From NCBI GenBank assembly GCA_031550125.1, contig JAVBOW010000015.1, forward strand, positions 1 to 64,000: a stretch of DNA of 64,000 nucleotides, given 5' to 3'. Position numbers and translations under genes: made by a program. This DNA comes from JAVBOW01 sp031550125. GTDB taxonomy: Bacteria; Bacteroidota; Bacteroidia; Bacteroidales; Rikenellaceae. Under the pieces are notes generated by a model that was not told where the DNA came from, searched no databases, and worked only from the letters and a program-made list of their open reading frames with translations. Position 1 is the first letter of the stretch. Every line of letters starts with the position of its first letter. Positions 35,071 through 43,862 of the stretch are shown here, piece after piece.

Positions 35071-36337
35071 TTTCAAATAGTTTTTTCAAAATCGTTCTTC
35101 CTGCCGGGCAGGCCGCGCACCTTATCCGGGCGCAATATTCGTTGTTAAGTTCCAGCAGAGCCTGGGTGTCGCAGGCGTTCTGGGCCTGCACCCCGCGGCT
35201 CCTCCACAGCTTGATTATTTTATTCTCTTCGGCCGGGATTGCGTCTATCAGCTCCTGCGCGGCCTGTTTGTAGTTGTCGTCGCCCGTCACCTCGCCGTAG
35301 GCGAAGAGCATGGGGACGACGAAATTTATACCCATGCGGTCCATCTGCTCGTAGCTCATGCGGCGCGGATATTCGCCCATGCGCGGCGACGAGAAGCGGC
35401 GCGACCAGTATTCCGGCGCTTCGGAGCGGAACAGCGCGTAAACGTCCGCGGGCTTGCGGCACCTGAGCAACGCGTCGAGTATGAACTCGTGCGAGGAGAG
35501 GTAGGCCGAGAGCAGCGAGATGCGGTAGATAGGATAGCCGAAGGGATAACCCCTGTACGACCCTTCCGGACTCCACACGGCCGGCTTCATAGGCTCTATG
35601 CCGTATTTCCGTCTGGCGTGGTCGAAATCGCGCTTCAGCACAACCACATAGTCGTCCTCCTGCAAACCGTCGAGAAGCCCCGACGCTCCCAGCAGCATAG
35701 CCTCCACCATCTTCGGCGAGGCTTTCTCGTGGGCCACCGCCGTGTAGCTCACCCTGCGGGCGAGCTGCTCGTAGGGCGCTTTGTAGGCCGAGCCTCCCAT
35801 GGCGCGGAAGAGCGACAGGTACATGGCGTAATTCCAGTCGCCTTTGCTTTCGCCGAGCGTGGGGTTTATCGCCTCGCGATATTTGCGTTCGGTACGCTCT
35901 GCGAAGAGGCGGAAGAACATCCTCACCATTTTCACGTCGGGCAGGCCGCATATGTGATCGCCGCAAGGCGTGGCTCCCTGTCTGTCGCGCATGGCAGACA
36001 GACCGACATAATATTCAATGAACTTTTCGGGCGGACGTATCACCGCCTGGCAAACCTCTTCGCCCCTTTCGAGCCTCATGGGCGGACACTGCGCGTGAAC
36101 CACTTGCAGAATCGCGTCGTTACGGTAGAGCGTTCCTTCGCCCGGTTCTGTGAAATAGACCGTACCCCGGCACAACGTCCCGCCTATGCGTACCTCCGCT
36201 CCGCGGAAGCACCTTTCCGTCTCGTCCGCCGTTCCCGGCTCCGCCACGTCCATCTCCACTCCGGCGCAGTGGTCCGCCAGACGTCCATGCTCCCATAGCA
36301 GCATGTTGAGTTCGGATATGACGCCGCGCCCCTCCAT
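35045..36337 (-). CDS. DUF2851-family protein
   Basis: 430 residues, soluble, no signal peptide. The Bacteroidota DUF2851 pattern is seen in GDWNYAMYLSLFRAMGGSAYKAPYEQLA, the EYYVGLSAMRDRQG stretch, and a Cys-rich end (EYCARIRCAACPAGRTILKK). The C-terminal Cys pairs suggest a metal or Fe-S site, which would fit the neighbouring sufE and DUF59 genes; this is inference. Its 3' end overlaps the start of secA by 26 bases; a 2-base gap separates it from DUF59. Confidence 0.85.
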   Translation of the reverse strand: MEGRGVISELNMLLWEHGRLADHCAGVEMDVAEPGTADETERCFRGAEVRIGGTLCRGTVYFTEPGEGTLYRNDAILQVVHAQCPPMRLERGEEVCQAVIRPPEKFIEYYVGLSAMRDRQGATPCGDHICGLPDVKMVRMFFRLFAERTERKYREAINPTLGESKGDWNYAMYLSLFRAMGGSAYKAPYEQLARRVSYTAVAHEKASPKMVEAMLLGASGLLDGLQEDDYVVVLKRDFDHARRKYGIEPMKPAVWSPEGSYRGYPFGYPIYRISLLSAYLSSHEFILDALLRCRKPADVYALFRSEAPEYWSRRFSSPRMGEYPRRMSYEQMDRMGINFVVPMLFAYGEVTGDDNYKQAAQELIDAIPAEENKIIKLWRSRGVQAQNACDTQALLELNNEYCARIRCAACPAGRTILKKLFENGHTVKCY

Positions 36338-36339
36338 CG

Positions 36340-36663
36340 CTACAGCATGCCCAACTCGAGCAATCCTTCCTCGGAGATCATCGAGCGATCCCAGGGCGGA
36401 TCGAACGTCAGTATCACGTTAACCTCCGTAACTCCCTCTATGGCTCCTATATCGGAGTTCACCTGCTCCAGCAGCTGGTCGGCCATGGGGCAGTTGGGCG
36501 CGGTGAGCGTCATGCGTATCGTAACGCCGCCGCCCGGCTCCACTTCCACTTCGTATATCAGGCCCAGGTCGTAGATATTGACCGGTATCTCGGGGTCATA
36601 TATCTTCTTGAGGGCCTCAACCACTCTTTTCTCTATGCTCAGTATCTCTTCGGGGGTTGTCAT
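36340..36663 (-). CDS. DUF59/MIP18-family Fe-S assembly protein (SufT/PaaD-like)
   Basis: 107 residues from ATG 36663; longer frames upstream run through sufE and are not real. YDPEIPVNIYDLGLIYEVEV and MTLTAPNCPMADQLLEQV are the family signature, with the conserved Cys in LTAPNCPMA and a VILTFDPPWDRSMISEEG end. Such proteins help load iron-sulfur clusters. The start codon overlaps the sufE stop (ATGA), so the pair is coupled. Confidence 0.9.
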   Translation of the reverse strand: MTTPEEILSIEKRVVEALKKIYDPEIPVNIYDLGLIYEVEVEPGGGVTIRMTLTAPNCPMADQLLEQVNSDIGAIEGVTEVNVILTFDPPWDRSMISEEGLLELGML

Positions 36664-37085
36664 TGCTGTCGTTGGCTTGCGTAAGCTGCCGCGTAGAGTT
36701 TCATCTGCCTCACCATCTCCCTCAGTCCGTTGGCGCGCGCCGGGGAGAGGTTTTCCGACAGGCCTATCCTGTCTATGAAATAGAGATCCGCGTCCACTAT
36801 CTCCTGCGGCGTGCGGCCGCTGAGAACCCTCACCAGCAGCGATATTATGCCTTTGGTGATTATAGCGTCGCTGTCGGCCGAGAAGTATACCCTGCCGTCC
36901 TCCATGCGCGCGTCGACCCACACCCGCGACTGGCATCCGCGGATAAGGTAGGTGTCGGTGCGGTGCGCCGGGTCTATCGGCGGCAGGTCGCCGCTCAGCT
37001 CTATCAGGTGGTCGTATTTGTCGAGCCACTCGCCGAACAGCGAGAACTCCTCTATTATCTCTTCCTGTACAGGATCTTTTTGCAT
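36660..37085 (-). CDS. sufE: SufE-family sulfur acceptor
   Basis: 141 residues. Accepts persulfide sulfur from a cysteine desulfurase on Cys51 (LIRGCQSRVWVDAR) and passes it to the SUF scaffold. The rest matches SufE: EEFSLFGEWLDKYDHLIELSGDLP and SDAIITKGIISLLVRVLSGRTP. It overlaps DUF59 by four bases and starts one base after the phosphatase gene ends. No sufB, sufC, sufD or sufS is in the window. Confidence 0.93.
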   Translation of the reverse strand: MQKDPVQEEIIEEFSLFGEWLDKYDHLIELSGDLPPIDPAHRTDTYLIRGCQSRVWVDARMEDGRVYFSADSDAIITKGIISLLVRVLSGRTPQEIVDADLYFIDRIGLSENLSPARANGLREMVRQMKLYAAAYASQRQQ

Positions 37086-37086
37086 G

Positions 37087-38676
37087 TCACTCCGTTGCTT
37101 GTTGCGTAAGTGCGGTTATTTCGGCTCCCGTGGCGGCCACAGGACGCCCTATCTGCATCATTCGCGCCAAAGTGGGCGCAAGGCGCGCCATGTCGGTCGG
37201 GGCGCGTATGCGCTGAGGGCCGGACGACCCTGCGAGCAGCATCAGCGGCACATGCGTGTCGTATTCGTACATCGATCCGGACAGGGAGCGGACGCCGTCG
37301 CGATCCTCTATCCATCCGGGCATAAGGTTGATGACCACGTCGCCTGAGCGGCGGGGATAGAAACCGTTCTGTATGTATCTGCCGTAACCGAAGCCGAAGG
37401 CGCTGTTGCTGAGTGCTGTAGCCGTCATGGCGTGCGACACTCCCCTGAATTGCAGGGCGAAAGCCGCCACGCGTTCCTGTATCTGCTGCAGGTTGAGGCC
37501 TTTTTTGTATGCCAGGTCGCGGTTGAGGTATATCTGGCGGTCGCTGTAATCCAGCACCCAGTCGCCTTCGCCCCACTGGGCGTTCATGAAACTGTTGAGG
37601 ATAACCTTGAACTGCGGGATGTTGAAGCGCTCACGGTGTCGCGCCTGACGGTCGTAGGAGTCGCTCGCGCCGTGGTCCGAAGTCAATACAACTATCACGT
37701 CCTTGCGGTCCACCCGGGCGTATATGGCCTCCAGCAGGCGCGCCAGATCGGCGTCCAGACGGTAGAACATGTCCTCTACCTCCACCGACTCGGGTCCGTA
37801 AAGTTCGCACACCGTACGCGAGCAGTCGAAGCAGATATTCAGCAGGTCGGTATGCTCGTCCTCGCCCAGGCGGCCGTTCTCTATCGCCATGCGGGCGAAA
37901 TCGGCAACCAGGGTGTTTCCCCAGGGTGTGGAGTAGAGGGCCGGGTAGTTGCGCGATATTTTCTTGTTTATACTCTCCACCCTTCCGGGGACGGCCACGA
38001 AACTGCGTTTGTTGGCGTAGCTCGCCGCGGCGCGCGACAGTTCCCAGGGTATGCTAAGGTAGCGGTTTGCCGGGCGCACCTCGTTGTAAGCCGCCACCCA
38101 TCCGGGCAGCTGCGCCATATAGTGAGTAGACGATATCCACGTGCCGCGCGAGGCGTCGCACCAGTAGGCCTCGCCCGAGAATCCGCCCATGACTATGGCC
38201 GACGAAGGCGTGGCGGCGACGGTCACCACCTTGCTTTCGGGCGAATCTTCCGTGAGGCGGTCGCCGAGGGTGGGGACGGTGAGGTTGACGGGCGAAAAGC
38301 ATCCCAACGACTCGTCGCAGTGCAGGCCCTTTACCGTTTTGTCGTCGGCCAGGCACACCTGCGTCCCGGAGATATAGTCGGCCCACCGCTCGCCCACTAT
38401 GCCGTGGGTGGATGGTTGCGATCCCGTGGTTATGGTGGCAAGCCCCGCGGCCGTGCCGGTGAGCATATATTCGTAACGGGCGTCGGTGAAGACCACGCCC
38501 TCGTCCATGAAGCGTTTGAATCCGCCCTGCGAGAAGTTGGCTCCGAAGCGCTCCATGCAGTCGTAGCGCATCTGGCTGACGACCACCTGTACGACAAGAC
38601 GCGGCGCGGCGGCGCTTTGCGTACACGTGGCCGCGGCCGTAGCCATGGAGGCGAGTAATATTTTGCGGTATTTCAT
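37087..38676 (-). CDS. Secreted alkaline-phosphatase-superfamily phosphatase (PafA-like)
   Basis: 529 residues from ATG 38676; signal peptide about 1-22. Type I phosphodiesterase/phosphatase fold: VVVSQMRYDCMERFGANF (metal Asp), nucleophile region MLTGTAAGLATITTGSQPSTHGIVGERW, then VVLTSDHGASD. Hydrolyses phosphate esters in the periplasm. It follows the zinc-ribbon gene at 43 bases and precedes sufE by one base, so it shares their transcript despite a different job. Confidence 0.85.
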   Translation of the reverse strand: MKYRKILLASMATAAATCTQSAAAPRLVVQVVVSQMRYDCMERFGANFSQGGFKRFMDEGVVFTDARYEYMLTGTAAGLATITTGSQPSTHGIVGERWADYISGTQVCLADDKTVKGLHCDESLGCFSPVNLTVPTLGDRLTEDSPESKVVTVAATPSSAIVMGGFSGEAYWCDASRGTWISSTHYMAQLPGWVAAYNEVRPANRYLSIPWELSRAAASYANKRSFVAVPGRVESINKKISRNYPALYSTPWGNTLVADFARMAIENGRLGEDEHTDLLNICFDCSRTVCELYGPESVEVEDMFYRLDADLARLLEAIYARVDRKDVIVVLTSDHGASDSYDRQARHRERFNIPQFKVILNSFMNAQWGEGDWVLDYSDRQIYLNRDLAYKKGLNLQQIQERVAAFALQFRGVSHAMTATALSNSAFGFGYGRYIQNGFYPRRSGDVVINLMPGWIEDRDGVRSLSGSMYEYDTHVPLMLLAGSSGPQRIRAPTDMARLAPTLARMMQIGRPVAATGAEITALTQQATE

Positions 38677-38718
38677 TAGAAAATTCAAACGGACTCTATA
38701 ATCCTGCAAAGTTAGCAA

Positions 38719-39072
38719 TTAATCGGGATTTCGCACAGGCGTCCGTCCGCAAATTTTACGACAGCGGCGTAACAGCCACCAGCGCCGCAGGACAAAGCCG
38801 TAAACCAGCCACAGAGGCAGCACGCATGCGGCGAAGAGGGGCAGGAAAAACGAAGAGAGGAGCCATACGGCCATGTTCGCCGTGGCCAGGGCGAGGCTCA
38901 GCGACAGGGCGAAGAGCAACGCCCCCGTCTTAAAGCCTGTGCGGAATTGCCGGCGGCATCCCTTGCACCGGAAGACCACCTCCACGCCCAGTACCCAAGC
39001 CCATGGCAGCGTTACGTCCTGTCCGCATGATGGACAGGCGAAAGTCCTCGGGCTTTTATTGTGCTTCGCCAT
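38719..39072 (-). CDS. Zinc-ribbon membrane protein
   Basis: 117 residues. CPSCG (13-17) and CKGC (36-39) form a zinc ribbon; two hydrophobic segments follow (about 50-75 and 78-95), then an Arg-rich end with a further Cys. Unknown function; the layout repeats that of the island cargo gene at 4,993 without close sequence similarity. Overlaps the end of the GSCFA gene by 17 bases. Confidence 0.75.
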   Translation of the reverse strand: MAKHNKSPRTFACPSCGQDVTLPWAWVLGVEVVFRCKGCRRQFRTGFKTGALLFALSLSLALATANMAVWLLSSFFLPLFAACVLPLWLVYGFVLRRWWLLRRCRKICGRTPVRNPD

Positions 39073-40033
39073 CGGTAAAGAAGTTTATTTCGGCCGAGAG
39101 GTCTATTTCGGGATGCTCCGTTTGCAGCGCGAGCGCCTTTGCGAGCATTCCCCTGCGGAAAGCCAGGTGCGACGGCGAGCCTGCGTGCAGGGGCCTGTGG
39201 GCCGCAGCATCGGCTATATGTCCGGCCCGGCGCATCAACTCGCGGGTGGGGGCGTCGATGGCCGCCTCCGCGAACCGCTCCCAGATGTAATCCACAGCCA
39301 CGGGCGAGGGGTGGGCCATGTCGCGGTCGTAAAAACGGTAGTCGCGCAGCTCGTCGTTCATTATTTCGTAGGCGGGGAAATATTCGGCCGACGGGTTCGA
39401 ATCCGCAATGCGGTGGCACGCCTCGATAAGGATGGCTTTGCTGCGTGAATTCTCCGCCAGACCGTCTTTCAGGTGGCGTACCGGACTTACTGTGAGTATT
39501 GTGCGCTTTCCTGCGAGATGCTCCGACATGACGCTGCCCAGCGTCTCCGCTATCTCTTCTATTCCCATGCGGCGGCGCGTGAAATCCTGCGCAGGGAATT
39601 TGTGGCAGTTGGCCGCCACGCATCCCGACGGGCGCCGTTCGTAGATCCACGCCGTGCCGAGCGTTATCACCGCGTAGGATGACGCGCGCAGCGCTTCGGC
39701 CCCGGCCGCTGCGGAGCGGTTCATGGCCGCCAGGGCCTCATCCCTGTCAGGCGAAGAGAAGCTGCCGTGGTGCGAAAAACTCACCCACAGGCCGTCGTTT
39801 CGGTGAAGGTCGTCCCCGGTGAAGAGCCTGCCAGCGGCCAGGTCGGCCAGCGCCGAGGCTATGCTCGCCGGGTTGAAAAGCACGCCGAAAGGATTCTTGG
39901 TCACGGGCAATTTGCCGCGCGACATTTTATGCGCCATGTTCTCCGCAAAGCACGACCCCAGCAATAGTCCTGTGCCGTAGTGGGTTATCCTCGTATCGAG
40001 GGGGGCGATATGTACCGGAGTGAAAAGTTCCAA
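39056..40033 (-). CDS. GSCFA-domain protein
   Basis: 325 residues from TTG 40033. The family motif GSCFAENM is at about residue 27; HGSFSSPDRDEAL, ITLGTAWIYERRPSG and the DMAHPSPVAVDYIWERF block follow. GSCFA proteins are SGNH-hydrolase-like enzymes of Bacteroidota and proteobacteria with unsettled substrates. The longer frame from ATG 40096 is rejected because a good promoter (TTGG-N19-TATATTTG) lies inside it, and because family members start with the LxLFTPVxIxP-like sequence seen here. Confidence 0.82.
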   Translation of the reverse strand: MELFTPVHIAPLDTRITHYGTGLLLGSCFAENMAHKMSRGKLPVTKNPFGVLFNPASIASALADLAAGRLFTGDDLHRNDGLWVSFSHHGSFSSPDRDEALAAMNRSAAAGAEALRASSYAVITLGTAWIYERRPSGCVAANCHKFPAQDFTRRRMGIEEIAETLGSVMSEHLAGKRTILTVSPVRHLKDGLAENSRSKAILIEACHRIADSNPSAEYFPAYEIMNDELRDYRFYDRDMAHPSPVAVDYIWERFAEAAIDAPTRELMRRAGHIADAAAHRPLHAGSPSHLAFRRGMLAKALALQTEHPEIDLSAEINFFTDGEAQ

Positions 40034-40053
40034 AACAGGTTTGTTAGAGGTCG

Positions 40054-40084
40054 CAAATATAGGCGAAATAGACGATAAAACCAA
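40054..40084 (-). promoter_or_regulatory. Promoter of the GSCFA-to-secA run
   Basis: Minus strand TTGG (40084-40081), 19 bases, TATATTTG (40061-40054). It predicts a start about 14 bases before TTG 40033. Confidence 0.65.
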
Positions 40085-40096
40085 TTTCTGCCGCAT

Positions 40097-40312
40097 GTCG
40101 GCGGGTGCGGAAGACGAGGCTCCGGAGCGCGGCGTCTAATAACCTCTCTAAATTTCCCAACGTCATTCTTTTATGCGGTTAGTCGGGAAATTTGGACATA
40201 TTCAAAACGATTGACGGGCAGGAAGAGCGGTTATCTGCAAATATTGTATATATTTGTGGCCATATTACGGAATACGGCATGCCGGGCGGAGCGATTCCGT
40301 CCGGGATTTTAT
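40097..40312. other. Intergenic region between divergent genes
   Basis: Contains an AAATTTCCC/GGGAAATTT pair (about 40148 to 40192) around a 24-base loop, and the -7 box TATATTTG (40249-40256) for the HAD-type gene. No coding signal. Confidence 0.45.
40249..40256 (+). promoter_or_regulatory. -7 box TATATTTG for the HAD-type gene
   Basis: TATATTTG, 57 bases before ATG 40313. No -33 box at the right spacing. Confidence 0.4.
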
Positions 40313-40747
40313 ATGAGAGAGAACCTTTTTATCGCTGTCGACTTTGACGGGACCATAGTGGAACACGCCTATCCCGAGATGGGCAGGCCGGTCCCCTATG
40401 CGCTCGAGGCGCTTAAGCTATTGCAGCAAAACGCCCGCAGTTTATTGATCCTGTGGACTGTGCGTGAGGGGGAGCTGCTAGACAGGGCAGTGGAATACTG
40501 CGCCGCCAACGGATTGGAGTTCTATGCGGTGAACCAGAACTACCCCGGCGAGGAGGAGTGCGGCGGATGTCCCCGGAAGTTGTCTGCAGATATTTTCATA
40601 GACGACCGCAACCTGGGCGGGCTGCCGGACTGGCGCACGATATACGAAATGCTTACGGGCGAAAAATGGCCGGACGGCGGCGCGGGACGGCTCGGAGAGT
40701 ATTACCATGCGCGCAGGCCTTCATGGTGGCGCCGGCTGATCCAATAA
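40313..40747 (+). CDS. HAD-superfamily hydrolase-like protein
   Basis: 144 residues from ATG 40313 (the frame is open upward to 40211, but without a promoter before it). DxD motif D10-F-D12-G-T near the N-terminus (AVDFDGTIVEH), LLILWTVREG as motif II region with Thr, and SADIFIDDRNLGG as the acidic motif III/IV. Small HAD phosphatase or a capless member; substrate unknown. It precedes the polysaccharide cluster by 24 bases, so it may be its first gene. Confidence 0.8.
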   Translation: MRENLFIAVDFDGTIVEHAYPEMGRPVPYALEALKLLQQNARSLLILWTVREGELLDRAVEYCAANGLEFYAVNQNYPGEEECGGCPRKLSADIFIDDRNLGGLPDWRTIYEMLTGEKWPDGGAGRLGEYYHARRPSWWRRLIQ

Positions 40748-40771
40748 AATAAAATTATTTACTGCCCAATA

Positions 40772-41548
40772 ATGTTTCATAAGGTTATGATAAAGACAGG
40801 ATTTGTTTCGCGAACCATTGTTTTGGCGGCCATAGTGCTTTTGGCTGGTTGTGCGGCCAATCGTAAAACCGTATACTTCCAGGACGCCTATAACGCCTCT
40901 CCCCCCCTGGACATGTCTAATTACGAGTTGAGGATAGCTCCCGGCGACAACCTCGACATAACCGTCTCGTCGCCCAACGCCGAGGCGGACAAATTGTTCT
41001 ATCCCGGCCAGTCCGGAGCCGCGACGCCGGGCGGTTCGAATGGCTACCTTGTGGATGAAGAGGGGTATGTCAACGGTTTTCCGGTGGTTGGACGTATCCG
41101 TCTCGGCGGGCTTACCCGCAAGGAGGCGTGCGCCGCCATGCAGAAAGCCATCGGCAGGCATATAGAGTCTCCCGTGGTCGATATCCGGGTCACCAACTTC
41201 AAGATCACCGTATTGGGCGAGGTGCGCAACCCCGGCGGTTATACCATCGAGTCGGGTAAAGTCACGTTGCCGGAGGCCATCGGCCTTGCGGGCGATCTGA
41301 CCATCTTCGGCAAGAGGGACGATATAATGCTGTGCAGGACGACGGAAAAAGGCAAGGAATTCCACAAAATAGACCTGTCGTCGGCGGACATCTTCTACTC
41401 GCCGTATTACTACCTGCAGCAGGGCGACCTGATATACGTAAGCCCCAACAAATCGAAAGCGGCGTCGGGGAATATAAACCCTGCGATCTCCGCCTCCATG
41501 TCGGTGGCGAGCTTCGTCATCGGAATAATCACTTTAATTGCCTTGTAA
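40772..41548 (+). CDS. Wza-like polysaccharide export lipoprotein
   Basis: 258 residues. Signal with lipobox LLAGC (Cys27). Poly_export domain about 50-150 (YELRIAPGDNLDITVSS, LVDEEGYVNGFPVVGRIRLGGLTRKEA), an SLBB-like part (ITVLGEVRNPGGYTIESGKVTL), and a C-terminal hydrophobic helix about 238-258. It should form the outer-membrane exit for capsule or exopolysaccharide. The kinase gene follows 4 bases later. Confidence 0.92.
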   Translation: MFHKVMIKTGFVSRTIVLAAIVLLAGCAANRKTVYFQDAYNASPPLDMSNYELRIAPGDNLDITVSSPNAEADKLFYPGQSGAATPGGSNGYLVDEEGYVNGFPVVGRIRLGGLTRKEACAAMQKAIGRHIESPVVDIRVTNFKITVLGEVRNPGGYTIESGKVTLPEAIGLAGDLTIFGKRDDIMLCRTTEKGKEFHKIDLSSADIFYSPYYYLQQGDLIYVSPNKSKAASGNINPAISASMSVASFVIGIITLIAL

Positions 41549-41552
41549 TCAA

Positions 41553-43835
41553 ATGGAACGTACTCCGGAATCAGCAAATAAGAAACAACACGAGGTTTCT
41601 TTGATCGAATGGGTAGCCCGTTTCGCGCACCACTGGAAAGTGTTTCTGATCACTATAGTGGTTTCCATCTCATGCGCCTACGTTTATCTGCGTTATACGA
41701 CACCGCTTTACAGGGTCAACGCCAAGATAATAATAAACGACCCGGCGAAAGGGCAGTCGGGGATAGAGGTGAGCGTGTTCAGCGACATAACCGCCGGACA
41801 GTCCCAGCACGCCGGGGGCGTGGATAAAGAGATAGAGATACTCACTTCGGGCTCGCTCAACCGCAAGGTGGTTGACAGCCTCAACTACAATATCTCATAT
41901 TTCCGCGAGGGACGCCTGAAAGATATCGAGCTTTACAAACGCACTCCCGTGCATGTGCGTATCAGGGAATTCGTAAACACGGGCATTATCATAATAGACA
42001 AAAAGGATGACGATAAATTTATCGTCAGCTCGATTGACGGCAATTTCAAGTATATCACACCGCCCGACGTTTATTTCAAATCGCCCTGGGGGACCATATG
42101 CCTCTCGCCCGACAGGTTGAGCAGCATCGAATATCCCATCACCGTAAGGATAGGCAACCCCTCGTCGGTACCCGACATATCCGTAACGCCATCCCGCAGC
42201 TCGGCGAGCGTATTCAACATATCTACCACCACTCCCTGTCCCGAGAAAGGCGTCGATTTCATAAACGCCCTCATAGCCGTCTATAACAGGGAGGCCGTGA
42301 TGGAGAAGAACATGGTGGCCGTCAACACCACTAACTTCATAGACGAGCGCCTCAGCATAATCTCGGGCGAGCTGAACGACGCGGAGCGGGATGTGGACAG
42401 CTACAAGCAGGCGCACGGCCTGACGGATCCCACCGCCGAGGCGCAAATGTTCCTGTCCACGTCGGAAGATTACTCCAAGAAGGTGTCCGAGACGGAAATG
42501 CAGCGCAACCTGCTGCTGACGGTAAAGTCCGTCCTTGTCTCTTCTGACAGCGAAAGCGATGTGATCCCGTCGAATACCGGCCTTACCGATCCAACCATAC
42601 TTTACCTGCTCGGAAAATACAACGAGGAGGTCCTGCAGAAGAAACGTATGACCGCCGGAATGTTGCCCGGCAACCCCAAACTCAAGGAGTATAACCAGCA
42701 TATAGCTTCGCTCAGGGACGACCTGGTGAGGGGCATAAACGTCTCGCTGGCAAGTATGGAGCTGACCATAAAGACGCTGCGCCAGCAGGAATTCATATAT
42801 GACGCGAGGGTGAGGGCGCTCTCCTCCCAGGAGCGCGAATCACGCGAACTTTACCGCCAGAAGGAGATCAAGGAGTCGCTGTTCGTCTATCTGCTGCAGA
42901 AACGCGAGGAGACGGGTCTGACCATGATGCTGGCTACGCCCAACGTGAAGATCATCGACAGCGCCTCCAGCTCGCCGAGGCCCGTATCGCCCGATTCCCA
43001 GAAGGTTATGTTCGGCAGTATATTGCTCGGACTGATACTTCCGTTCCTGTGGATCTATCTGCGTAGCCTGTTCGATATGAAGGTGCGCCATAAGCAGGAT
43101 GTGGCCCAGTTGCTCGAGATCCCTTTCCTGGGCGATATCCCCGAGGCCAAGAATTCGGAGCCGTTCCAGGTGAACCACCTGCGCTCGTCCATAGCCGAGA
43201 AATTCAGGATAGTGGTCGCAAACCTGAACTTTATCTCCAATAACCGCAACAAGGTGGTGCTTGTCACCTCGTCGAGCAGCGGCGAGGGCAAGAGCTTCGT
43301 GTCGCGCAACCTAGCGCTCAGTCTGGCCACGTCGGGCAAAAAGTGCCTGCTTGTGGATATGGACATCCGTAAATCGCAGATGAGCAAGGTGGTTTCGTAC
43401 AACGCCCAGAAAGATATGGTGCTGTACCTGGCCGAGCCGTCCACCCGTCTCGATGAGATAGTGGACAGGTCGGGGGCGATACATAAGAACCTGGATATCA
43501 TACTAACGCGCATTTTCCCACCCAACCCTGCGGAATTGCTCGCCTCGTCGCGCCTGGACGATTTCTTCAACGAAGTGACCTCATTGTACGACTACATCAT
43601 AGTGGATACGCCGCCGGTAGGGTTGGTAGCCGACACTTTCCGCATAAACCAGTTCGCTTCGTGCGGCATATTCGTCACGAGGCTCAACAATACATACAAG
43701 GAAGACCTCAGGGAAGCTAACAGGATCTACCGCGACAAACGCCTTACCAAGTTGTCCTACATCCTCAACGGAGTGAAGTACGGCAAACAGTACGGCTACC
43801 ATAATAAGGGGATGTATTACCTCGACGAGGCTTAG
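41553..43835 (+). CDS. Wzc-like polysaccharide co-polymerase with tyrosine kinase domain
   Basis: 760 residues. Wzz domain between two membrane helices (about 29-50 and 490-510), coiled coils in between, and a cytoplasmic BY-kinase domain: Walker A TSSSSGEGKS (Lys580), LLVDMDIRKS as Walker A', YIIVDTPPVGLVAD as Walker B. The C-terminus ends in a tyrosine cluster (YGKQYGYHNKGMYYLDEA), the autophosphorylation site that controls chain length and export. Pairs with the Wza-like gene. Confidence 0.94.
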   Translation: MERTPESANKKQHEVSLIEWVARFAHHWKVFLITIVVSISCAYVYLRYTTPLYRVNAKIIINDPAKGQSGIEVSVFSDITAGQSQHAGGVDKEIEILTSGSLNRKVVDSLNYNISYFREGRLKDIELYKRTPVHVRIREFVNTGIIIIDKKDDDKFIVSSIDGNFKYITPPDVYFKSPWGTICLSPDRLSSIEYPITVRIGNPSSVPDISVTPSRSSASVFNISTTTPCPEKGVDFINALIAVYNREAVMEKNMVAVNTTNFIDERLSIISGELNDAERDVDSYKQAHGLTDPTAEAQMFLSTSEDYSKKVSETEMQRNLLLTVKSVLVSSDSESDVIPSNTGLTDPTILYLLGKYNEEVLQKKRMTAGMLPGNPKLKEYNQHIASLRDDLVRGINVSLASMELTIKTLRQQEFIYDARVRALSSQERESRELYRQKEIKESLFVYLLQKREETGLTMMLATPNVKIIDSASSSPRPVSPDSQKVMFGSILLGLILPFLWIYLRSLFDMKVRHKQDVAQLLEIPFLGDIPEAKNSEPFQVNHLRSSIAEKFRIVVANLNFISNNRNKVVLVTSSSSGEGKSFVSRNLALSLATSGKKCLLVDMDIRKSQMSKVVSYNAQKDMVLYLAEPSTRLDEIVDRSGAIHKNLDIILTRIFPPNPAELLASSRLDDFFNEVTSLYDYIIVDTPPVGLVADTFRINQFASCGIFVTRLNNTYKEDLREANRIYRDKRLTKLSYILNGVKYGKQYGYHNKGMYYLDEA

Positions 43836-43862
43836 GCCTTTTACAATCTATCCCGCGTGGGA

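Noticed and set aside
36664..37029. Long N-terminal extension of the DUF59 protein
   Set aside because: It runs antiframe through sufE; the family start is at ATG 36663.
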